Positions 34,279 through 40,301 of a stretch of DNA of 40,301 nt are shown piece by piece. The stretch is from positions 1-40,301 of the forward strand of contig CACJXT010000005.1 of assembly GCA_902597425.1 (NCBI GenBank). Direction: 5' to 3'. The notes under the pieces were generated by a model, which was not told where the DNA came from, ran no database searches, and worked only from the letters and a program-made list of their open reading frames with translations. The translations under genes were made by a program, and so were the position numbers. Source of the DNA: an uncultured Pelagibacteraceae bacterium. GTDB lineage: Bacteria > Pseudomonadota > Alphaproteobacteria > Pelagibacterales > Pelagibacteraceae. Position 1 is the first letter of the stretch. Each line of letters begins with the position of its first letter.

Positions 34279-35265
34279 TTATCTACCTAAAGAAGTAGCA
34301 TTACCATTATTTTTAATGTGATCCATAATGTGATTTACTTTCTGCAAATCTGCTTCTCTTATACACATATTTTTACTTAAATATCTTTTCCAATCAGCTG
34401 AACCTTTTTGACCATGAAACAATCCGATTGTATGTCTCATTATTTGGTTTAACCTGGTACCTTTGCTGGTCTCTTCTTTTATGTAAGGAAACATTCTCTC
34501 TATAACTTCGGTTCTTGATGGTATATTATAGTTGTTAAAAATTTCTTTTTCAATTTCTGCTAAAAAATATGGAGAATGATAAGCAGCACGACCAATCATA
34601 ACACCATCTACTTTTGTTAAATGATTTTGAATTTGACTTATAGAGTCTATTCCGCCATTTAAAACAATAACATCATTAGAAAAATCTTTTTTTAGTTTAT
34701 AAACAATATCATATTTTAATGGAGGTATGTTCAAATTTTGTTTAGGAGTAAATTTTCCTAACATTGCTTTTCTTGCATGAATAATAAATGTTTTAACTCC
34801 AGTTTTTTTTAATATTTTAATAAAATTTTTTAATGATTCATAATCTTCAACGTCATCATAGCCAATTCTGGTTTTTATTGTAACTGGTATATTGCAAGAG
34901 TTCATCATTTCTGTTAAACAATCGGCAACTAAGTTTGGTTCTTTCATTAAGCACGCACCAAATTTATTTTTTTGAACTTTTCTACTGGGACAACCTAAAT
35001 TTAAATTTATTTCATCATAGCCAAAGTCTTCTCCTGTTTTTGCTGCTTCTGCTAAAAGCTTTATTGAAGAACCTCCAACTTGTAGAGCTAATGGTTTTTC
35101 ATTTAAATTAAATGCTAGTAATTTTTTTTTATCCCCTCTACTGATTGCTTCAGAAACAATCATTTCGGTATACAGCAAAACATTTTTACTTATTAATCTT
35201 AAAAAAAAGCGTTCATGACGGTCAGTACAATCCATCATTGGTGCAACACAAACTTTCCTGTTCAT
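34279..35265 (-). CDS. dusA: tRNA-dihydrouridine synthase A
   Basis: This FMN enzyme (328 residues) reduces uridines in the tRNA D-loop (U20/U20a in E. coli). The N-terminal VAPMMDCTDRHERFFLRL is the DusA signature. Catalytic Cys105 sits in FGACLMKEP after NLNLGCPSRKVQ, and FMN contacts include the NGGID and MIGRAAYHSPYF segments. The helical C-terminal domain contains the RHTIGLFHGQKGSADWKRYL motif typical of DusA rather than DusB or DusC. It is 22 bases downstream of rpoZ. Confidence 0.95.
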   Translation of the reverse strand: MNRKVCVAPMMDCTDRHERFFLRLISKNVLLYTEMIVSEAISRGDKKKLLAFNLNEKPLALQVGGSSIKLLAEAAKTGEDFGYDEINLNLGCPSRKVQKNKFGACLMKEPNLVADCLTEMMNSCNIPVTIKTRIGYDDVEDYESLKNFIKILKKTGVKTFIIHARKAMLGKFTPKQNLNIPPLKYDIVYKLKKDFSNDVIVLNGGIDSISQIQNHLTKVDGVMIGRAAYHSPYFLAEIEKEIFNNYNIPSRTEVIERMFPYIKEETSKGTRLNQIMRHTIGLFHGQKGSADWKRYLSKNMCIREADLQKVNHIMDHIKNNGNATSLGR

Positions 35266-35287
35266 TATATGATTTTATAATATATTT

Positions 35288-35815
35288 TTAGGTATTTGTA
35301 GTCTCTGTATCCTCAGGATTTCCTTCATCCTCTTTAGTTTCATTTTCTGACAATTCGTCTAAAGAAACGTCTACTTCTGATGATTCTTCATTAGATGTAT
35401 CAATGTCTGTTTTTGTTGAACCTTTTAATTGATCAATATCTTCTTTAGAAACTTGTAATTTTTCTGGAATCTTTCTAGCTCTTTTTGATGGCAATATCGG
35501 TGTCCCACTTTTTGAAATTTCACCTTTATAAATATTTTCAAAATCATCACCTATGTCTTTATCGTTTTCAGAGCGATCGTCAATCTGTTCTACATGCTTC
35601 CTTAACTTGTAAACTGCACTTTTGGTTAAATCTGAAACTTTAATGTTTTCTTCAGCAATTTCTCTTAGTGCAATGACTGTGTTTTTATCGTTATCTCTAT
35701 CTAGCGTAGGTTCAAGACCAGAATTTAATTGAGCTGTTCTTTCTTTTGCAACTAAAACTAATTGATAAGGACTTTCTACTTTATCTATACAGTCTTCTAC
35801 TGTTACTCTTGCCAT
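35288..35815 (-). CDS. rpoZ: RNA polymerase omega subunit with long acidic C-terminal tail
   Basis: The first ~60 residues ([20 protein letters not shown], then [13 protein letters not shown], then [12 protein letters not shown]) match omega, which latches onto the beta' C-terminus and can take part in ppGpp binding. The full protein is 175 residues, compared with about 90 in E. coli. The rest is hydrophilic, and residues 125-175 are very rich in Asp, Glu, Ser and Thr and probably disordered. The neighbour is dusA rather than the usual gmk or spoT. The omega identity of the N-terminus is firm; the tail's role is unknown. Confidence 0.9.
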   Translation of the reverse strand: MARVTVEDCIDKVESPYQLVLVAKERTAQLNSGLEPTLDRDNDKNTVIALREIAEENIKVSDLTKSAVYKLRKHVEQIDDRSENDKDIGDDFENIYKGEISKSGTPILPSKRARKIPEKLQVSKEDIDQLKGSTKTDIDTSNEESSEVDVSLDELSENETKEDEGNPEDTETTNT

Positions 35816-35823
35816 GCCGGTTG

Positions 35824-35845
35824 TTTATACTTGGAAAAGTATAAA
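35824..35845 (-). other. Hairpin between the MFS gene and rpoZ
   Basis: TTTATACTT and AAGTATAAA form a perfect 9-pair stem around a 4-base loop, 8 bases before the rpoZ start and 12 bases after the MFS gene stop. No U-tract follows it toward rpoZ, so it is not a clear terminator. It could limit readthrough, stabilise the rpoZ mRNA or be an operator. One TATACT arm could also be a -10 element for rpoZ. Confidence 0.4.
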
Positions 35846-35857
35846 ATCAAGTAATTT

Positions 35858-37066
35858 CTATATTTTTATAGGGTTTAAGTTTTTTCTTATAAAAAACAAA
35901 GAAATTATTGAAATAGAAATATAAGCTGCTGAAACTAAAGAGATTTGTTCTATAGAAAAACCTGTATCAATTAAAATTCCAAATATAGCTGTCCCTAAAG
36001 CAGTAGCAAAAACCATTAAAGCTGTAGTAAGTGCCTTAATAGATCCTATATATTTTACTCCATATATTTCAGCCCAAGTCGAGGATCCAAGAACGTTACA
36101 AAGTCCATTAGTAATACCAACTAATCCAAAAAATACAAATGAGGAAAATGGTTGGTCAAAATAAAACAATACCATTGCGGCAAAAAACAAAGGAATATTC
36201 ATGTAAATTAAAATTTTTCTACTAGTAAATTTATCAATTAAAAATCCTGATAAAATTAATGTAACAACTGAAAGTATGGAGTAAGACATAAAAGATTGTG
36301 CTATCACATAAGGTCCCCAGTTTTTTGAAGAAAGTATAAATGATTGGTAAACAAAGGTTCCTGTTGCAATAGAAGGCATTGCCAGCATATTGGCACAAAT
36401 AATATAAAATCTATAATCTTTTATAACTTCGATTCTTTTCCATTGTTTAAAATTATCATCACTAATAGTTTTATTTTTTGTTTTTTCTCTTGAATCAAAA
36501 TTAAGACTTTTTACTAAAATAAAAGAAGTTATAGGTAAAAAAACTAAAACAATAATTGAAATTATAATCCAAATATTTTTCCAATCTGTAATAGATAAAA
36601 GGTAAATCATTAGTACTGGTAAAATAAATTCTGCTGCTGATAATCCAAACCATCCAGTGCTTAAAGCCTTTCCTCTTGATTCTGTAAAATATCTAGAAAT
36701 TGTTGTGGTTGCCGTATGAGACATCATCCCTTGACCTGAAAATCTCATTAAAAAAATTGCTATAAATAAAATTGATATTGATGAAATCTTAGAAAAAAAG
36801 AAACAAGAAAATCCAAGTAATAGAATAACAAAAAGGGCAAATTTAGAAATATCTATATCATCAATTTTTTTTCCTACCCAAATTAATAAAAAACCGCTTG
36901 CTAAGGTGGCTGAAGCATAAATTGAGCCAAATTGTCCATGAGTAATGGATAGTTCGTTTCTTATACTTGGGTTAAAAATTCCTAAAAAAAAACTCTGTCC
37001 AAAACTTGAAAAAAATGTAAAAATAAAACCAAATATAATTACTTTTAAACTTAAACTTTTAAACAT
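35858..37066 (-). CDS. Major facilitator superfamily transporter
   Basis: This 402-residue inner-membrane protein shows about 12 hydrophobic helices with the polar cytoplasmic loop in the middle (near residues 185-220, KTKNKTISDDNFKQWKRIEV). The segment after helix 2, GFLLIWVGKKIDDIDISKFAL, is the MFS loop 2-3 signature region, and FLIDKFTSRKILIYMN is its equivalent in the second half. Overall it resembles oxalate/formate-antiporter and monocarboxylate-type MFS proteins, but the substrate is unknown. Its start is 8 bases from the divergent start of a beta-hydroxyacid dehydrogenase, so a hydroxyacid or similar substrate is a reasonable guess. Confidence 0.85.
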   Translation of the reverse strand: MFKSLSLKVIIFGFIFTFFSSFGQSFFLGIFNPSIRNELSITHGQFGSIYASATLASGFLLIWVGKKIDDIDISKFALFVILLLGFSCFFFSKISSISILFIAIFLMRFSGQGMMSHTATTTISRYFTESRGKALSTGWFGLSAAEFILPVLMIYLLSITDWKNIWIIISIIVLVFLPITSFILVKSLNFDSREKTKNKTISDDNFKQWKRIEVIKDYRFYIICANMLAMPSIATGTFVYQSFILSSKNWGPYVIAQSFMSYSILSVVTLILSGFLIDKFTSRKILIYMNIPLFFAAMVLFYFDQPFSSFVFFGLVGITNGLCNVLGSSTWAEIYGVKYIGSIKALTTALMVFATALGTAIFGILIDTGFSIEQISLVSAAYISISIISLFFIRKNLNPIKI

Positions 37067-37074
37067 TTTTTTTT

Positions 37075-37944
37075 ATGACTTGTAAAGTTGCTTTCATTGG
37101 TCTTGGTGTAATGGGATACCCAATGGCTGGATATATATCAAAAGCCAGACATAATGTAACTGTATTTAATCGTACAACTTCAAAAGCAGACAAATGGCTT
37201 AAAGAATATAAAGGTTCTAAAGCTGACACGCCAGCAAAAGCAGCTGAAGGAGCAGATTTTGTTTTTACATGCGTTGGAAATGACAATGATTTGTCAGAAG
37301 TAACAATTGGTAAAGACGGCATTTATAATACTATAAAAAAAGGGGCTGTTCATATTGATAACACTACAGCTTCAGCAGAAATTGCAATAAAATTATACAA
37401 ATCTTCTAAAGCTCATGGTTGGGGATTTTTGGATGCACCAGTATCTGGTGGTCAAGCAGGAGCAGAAAATGGTGCCTTAACTGTAATGATTGGTGGAGAC
37501 CAAGAAGATTTTGAAAAGGCAAAAGATGTAATTGATTGTTACAGCAAAAAAGTGAAGTTACTCGGTAAGGCTGGTAATGGTCAGTTAGCTAAAATGGTTA
37601 ATCAAATTTGTATAGCTGGACTTGTTCAGGGATTATCTGAAGGTATTAATTTTGGAATTAATTCAGGTTTAAACATGGAAGAAGTGATTGAAGTAATCTC
37701 TAAAGGTGCTGCTCAATCCTGGCAAATGGATAATAGATATAAAACAATGATTGATGACAAGTTTGAATTTGGTTTTGCAGTAGATTGGATGAGAAAAGAC
37801 TTAAAAATTGCATTAGAGGAAGCAAAAAAAAATAATTCATTACTTCCTGTTACAGAAATTGTTGATCAATATTATGGTGATGTACAAAAATTAGGTGGTA
37901 ATAGATGGGATACATCAAGTTTGATTAGAAGGCTAAGAAAGTAA
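37075..37944 (+). CDS. Beta-hydroxyacid dehydrogenase (3-hydroxyisobutyrate dehydrogenase / tartronate semialdehyde reductase family)
   Basis: This 289-residue NAD(P)-dependent enzyme has an N-terminal Rossmann motif GLGVMG at residues 9-14 followed by NRTTSKAD, which suggests preference for NADP because Arg-Thr follows the second strand. The substrate loop DAPVSGGQAGAENGALTVMIGG and the catalytic lysine segment NGQLAKMVNQ are intact, and the all-helical C-terminal domain ends near LIRRLRK. It could act on 3-hydroxyisobutyrate, tartronate semialdehyde or a related short hydroxyacid. The following PNPOx-like gene is 6 bases downstream. Confidence 0.9.
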   Translation: MTCKVAFIGLGVMGYPMAGYISKARHNVTVFNRTTSKADKWLKEYKGSKADTPAKAAEGADFVFTCVGNDNDLSEVTIGKDGIYNTIKKGAVHIDNTTASAEIAIKLYKSSKAHGWGFLDAPVSGGQAGAENGALTVMIGGDQEDFEKAKDVIDCYSKKVKLLGKAGNGQLAKMVNQICIAGLVQGLSEGINFGINSGLNMEEVIEVISKGAAQSWQMDNRYKTMIDDKFEFGFAVDWMRKDLKIALEEAKKNNSLLPVTEIVDQYYGDVQKLGGNRWDTSSLIRRLRK

Positions 37945-37950
37945 AATAGT

Positions 37951-38550
37951 ATGCAACCAGCATACTATGAGGATTTTAAAGAAATTAAAAAAAAAATTTG
38001 GTCAATGCTTGATGATGCAGTGTCCAATAGAAGTTCTTCATTTAGAATTCCTGTTTTTGTTTGTGGAGATCAAAAAGATTTTGATGGAAGAATTGTAGTT
38101 CTTAGAAAATCTGACCAATTAAATAATCTTCTTCAATTTCATAGTGATATTAGATCAGATAAAATACCTAAATTAAAAAATAATAAAAATGCCTCTATGC
38201 TTTTTTATGATAAGGAAGAAAAAATCCAAATAAGATTAAAAGTTGAATGTATTATTAATCACAACAATAAAATAACAAAAGAGTCTTGGTCAAAAACAGG
38301 ACATATCAGCAGAAAATGTTATTTGGTTGATAATGGACCAGGAACTGAGTCTCCTACCCCAACTTCTGGTTTAAAACCTGAGTTAGATAATTTTGAATTT
38401 ACAATGGAACAAAGCGAAGAAGGTTATAAAAACTTTACTGTAATTCAATGTAAAATAAAAACTATTGAATGGCTTTATTTAGCTGTCAAAGGTCATCGTA
38501 GAGCCAGATTTGAATTAGATAATAATAAAGAATATTGGTTAGTTCCTTAG
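37951..38550 (+). CDS. Pyridoxamine 5'-phosphate oxidase-like flavin-binding protein
   Basis: The 199-residue protein has the split-barrel pattern of FMN-binding PNPOx-like proteins: FDGRIVVLRKSDQLNNLLQFHSD in the FMN-phosphate strand region, ASMLFYDKEEKIQIRLKVEC as the central strands, and a C-terminal WLYLAVKGHRRARFELD segment. It lacks the full set of residues expected for canonical PdxH, so vitamin B6 oxidation should not be assumed. Co-transcription with the dehydrogenase suggests a flavin or redox partner role. Function is unknown. Confidence 0.72.
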   Translation: MQPAYYEDFKEIKKKIWSMLDDAVSNRSSSFRIPVFVCGDQKDFDGRIVVLRKSDQLNNLLQFHSDIRSDKIPKLKNNKNASMLFYDKEEKIQIRLKVECIINHNNKITKESWSKTGHISRKCYLVDNGPGTESPTPTSGLKPELDNFEFTMEQSEEGYKNFTVIQCKIKTIEWLYLAVKGHRRARFELDNNKEYWLVP

Positions 38551-38557
38551 AATTTTT

Positions 38558-39070
38558 TCATTTTATTGATTTAGAATATTTTTTCCAATTTTCTTGATAT
38601 CTTATTGCATTTTCTTTTACCGCTTTAATTTCATCTTCAGTGAGTTTTCTAATTACTCTACCAGGAGATCCTACAACTAAAGAGTTATCAGGAATTTCTT
38701 TATTTTCAGTTATTAAAGATTTAGCACCTATGACACAATTATTTCCGATTTTAGCATTGTTTAAGATTACTGTTCCTATTCCAATTAAACTATTATCTCC
38801 AATTGTACATCCATGAAGCATAACCATATGACCAACTGTTACATTTTTTCCTATCTTTAATGGGTACCCTGGATCAGTGTGTAAAATGCTTCCATCTTGA
38901 ATATTTGAACCCTCACCTACATAAATATTTTCAATATCTCCTCTTAGAGTTGCATTAAACCAAATACTTGTATTTTTTTCTAATGTAACATCTCCAACAA
39001 TAGTAGCATTGGGCGCTACCCAATTTTCGCCTGAATTTTTTGGTTTTTTATTTTCCAAATCGTAAAACAT
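38558..39070 (-). CDS. Gamma-class carbonic anhydrase family protein
   Basis: This 170-residue left-handed beta-helix protein starts with WVAPNATIVGDVTLEKNTSIWFNATLRGD. His64 (ILHTDPGYP), His81 and His86 (VGHMVMLHGC) reproduce the three zinc/iron ligands and the His-x4-His spacing of Cam-type enzymes. Many bacterial homologues (YrdA/CaiE/PaaY-like) have these ligands without proven CO2 hydration, so activity is inferred. It starts 19 bases from the divergent thioredoxin-fold gene. Confidence 0.88.
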   Translation of the reverse strand: MFYDLENKKPKNSGENWVAPNATIVGDVTLEKNTSIWFNATLRGDIENIYVGEGSNIQDGSILHTDPGYPLKIGKNVTVGHMVMLHGCTIGDNSLIGIGTVILNNAKIGNNCVIGAKSLITENKEIPDNSLVVGSPGRVIRKLTEDEIKAVKENAIRYQENWKKYSKSIK

Positions 39071-39089
39071 ACTTTATATAATACCTAAC

Positions 39090-39647
39090 ATGTCACTAAC
39101 AAAAACTCCAATATGTGATTTCGGAAAAAAAGCTGAAAATTTCCAATTAAATTCTACTGATAATAAAATTATTTCACTTAAAGATATTAAAGGTAAAAGT
39201 GGCACCCTCATAATGTTTATTTGCAATCACTGTCCATATGTTAAAGCGGTAATTGAAGACATTGTTCAAGATTGTAAAAAATTAGAATCGGATGGAATAA
39301 AATCTGTAGCAATTTGTTCTAATGATGTAATAAATTATCCCGAAGACTCTTTTGACAATATGATAAAATTTGCAAAAGAAAATCATTTTAACTTTCCTTA
39401 CTTAATTGATAAGACACAAAAAGTAGCTAAAGCCTATGGTGCAGTATGTACTCCTGACTTTTTTGGTTACAATAATAATCTAGAATTACAATATCGAGGC
39501 AGAATAAGAGAGCTTAGAGAACTAAAACCTGTAAAAGGTGGTAATAGTGATTTATTAAATGCAATGCAAATGGTGGCACAAACTGGCAAAGGTCCATTAG
39601 ATCAAATCCCAAGCATGGGCTGTAATATCAAATGGTTAGATAATTAA
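39090..39647 (+). CDS. Thioredoxin-fold (AhpC/TSA-related) redox protein
   Basis: This 185-residue cytoplasmic protein carries a redoxin domain with the CNHC active site (Cys45, Cys48) in FICNHCPYVKA, a CxxC arrangement unlike the single peroxidatic cysteine of classical peroxiredoxins. KVAKAYGAVCTPDFF contains the cis-proline region with the family's TPD and a further cysteine. This resembles the widespread uncharacterised thioredoxin family protein group. It has no signal peptide. It overlaps the start of the following glycosyltransferase gene by one base. Confidence 0.82.
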   Translation: MSLTKTPICDFGKKAENFQLNSTDNKIISLKDIKGKSGTLIMFICNHCPYVKAVIEDIVQDCKKLESDGIKSVAICSNDVINYPEDSFDNMIKFAKENHFNFPYLIDKTQKVAKAYGAVCTPDFFGYNNNLELQYRGRIRELRELKPVKGGNSDLLNAMQMVAQTGKGPLDQIPSMGCNIKWLDN

Positions 39648-40301
39648 TGTATATAGTTGTAACAAGATCTTTCCCTCCTGAGCTTGGAGGAATGCAAAAC
39701 TTAATGTGGGGATTGTCTAATTCTCTATCAAAATATTATATGATTAAAGTATTTGCAGATTATCATGAGCATCATCAAATTTATGACAAAAAAGTATCCT
39801 TCAGTGTAGAAAGAGTTGGTGGAGTTAAAATACTAAGAAAATACAGAAAAGCTTATTTAGTAAACGAATATATAAATAAAAATAAAAATATTAAAGGAGT
39901 TATTGCAGACCATTGGAAAAGTTTAGAGTTAATTAAAACAAATAAAAAAAAAATATGTTTAATTCATTCAAAAGAAATTAATCATGAACAGGGAAGTAGT
40001 TTAAACAAAAGAATTTTAAATGTTTTAAATAATGTAGATCATGTAATATCAAATTCAAAGTATACTAAAGATTTAGCAATTAATTGCGGTGTTAATACAA
40101 ATAAAATTAAAGTTATTAATCCTGGAATATATCCAGCAAAAGAGTTAGACAAAAAAACATTAAACGAAGCTGAAAATTTATTAAAAAATAAAAAACCAAG
40201 ATTAATTACAGTTTCAAGATTTGATAAAAGAAAAAATCACGAAAAAATTATAATGGCCTTGAGAAATCTAAAACAAAATTACCCAAATATTATCTATATT
40301 T
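39647..40301 (+). CDS. Glycosyltransferase, GT4-like, N-terminal part
   Basis: A reading frame starting at the TAATG junction runs open to the right edge (about 218 codons). It begins MYIVVTRSFPPELGGMQNLM, the typical N-terminal loop of GT-B glycosyltransferases (FPPELGG for the donor/acceptor cleft). It continues with VISNSKYTKDLAINCGV, KIKVINPGIYP and RLITVSRFDKRKNHEKII, the linker and start of the C-terminal donor-binding domain. Such enzymes build cell-surface polysaccharide or lipid-linked sugars. The C-terminal part with the EX7E motif lies outside the window. Confidence 0.88.
   Translation, partial: MYIVVTRSFPPELGGMQNLMWGLSNSLSKYYMIKVFADYHEHHQIYDKKVSFSVERVGGVKILRKYRKAYLVNEYINKNKNIKGVIADHWKSLELIKTNKKKICLIHSKEINHEQGSSLNKRILNVLNNVDHVISNSKYTKDLAINCGVNTNKIKVINPGIYPAKELDKKTLNEAENLLKNKKPRLITVSRFDKRKNHEKIIMALRNLKQNYPNIIYI

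Noticed and set aside
37059-37322. Minus-strand 87-codon frame opposite the beta-hydroxyacid dehydrogenase start
   Set aside because: It overlaps both real divergent genes, lacks recognisable features and depends on the coding bias of the plus-strand gene.
1-40301. CRISPR arrays, transposases, phage genes, riboswitches, toxin-antitoxin pairs
   Set aside because: No repeat-spacer array, integrase or transposase motif, or known aptamer core was seen on either strand. A covariance-model scan would be needed to exclude divergent riboswitches.

Overview
The window is a very AT-rich (roughly 30% GC by eye), gene-dense bacterial segment. Protein sequences are alphaproteobacterial in character, spacers are often 0-40 bases, genes overlap by TAATG or ATGA junctions, and lysine/asparagine codons are inflated. 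This fits a streamlined marine SAR11 (Pelagibacterales) genome. That assignment is inference from composition, layout and protein character, because no database search was possible.

Layout. 1-4540 (minus strand) is the tRNA-Tyr, tRNA-Gly, tuf, tRNA-Trp, secE, nusG, rplK, rplA, rplJ, rplL, rpoB translation/transcription cluster; rpoB runs off the left edge. 4670-8460 mixes RNA modification (rlmB), tRNA-Thr, NAD kinase, tRNA-Leu, a decayed tRNA/outer-membrane-protein remnant, a gamma-glutamylcyclotransferase-like gene, a CinA/MoaB-like gene and sfsA. 8453-14994 (plus strand) is one tight run: map, purB, purC, purS, purQ, purL, a BolA gene and a CGFS glutaredoxin. 15002-23963 (minus strand) holds rpsD, trmJ, cimA, cysS, nadE, class II DAHP synthase, glmS and a GlmU acetyltransferase-only gene. 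24036-28880 (plus strand) holds a phosphoglycolate phosphatase-like gene, a LysE exporter and the methylcitrate genes prpD, prpB, prpC. 28899-31834 (minus strand) is nrdA-nrdB. 31987-40301 holds phosphohexomutase, TauE exporter, dusA, rpoZ, an MFS transporter, a beta-hydroxyacid dehydrogenase, a PNPOx-like protein, a gamma carbonic anhydrase, a thioredoxin-fold protein and the start of a glycosyltransferase.

There is no gene-free stretch over 300 bases. The three largest gaps are informative. 6384-6578 holds a degenerate 25-base copy of the tRNA-Leu 5' end joined to the last ~42 codons of a beta-barrel outer-membrane protein, probably a scar of integration and deletion. 31835-31986, between nrdA and the phosphohexomutase gene, holds two NrdR-box-like sites 31 bases apart and a GTTC-N7-GTTC element matching the alphaproteobacterial LexA operator. 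4540-4669 holds the tRNA-Tyr/tuf promoter and a GC-rich leader hairpin.

Most genes are housekeeping. I see no CRISPR array, transposase, phage gene, toxin-antitoxin pair, riboswitch or obvious novel defence system. The more unusual signals are regulatory or architectural: the nrdAB control region combined with loss of the ATP-cone in both RNR subunits; the tRNA-Leu scar; a perfect 22-base palindrome between rplL and rpoB; a near-consensus rpsD promoter that predicts an almost leaderless mRNA; a GlmU reduced to its acetyltransferase half; and divergent gene pairs with only 8-21 bases between start codons.
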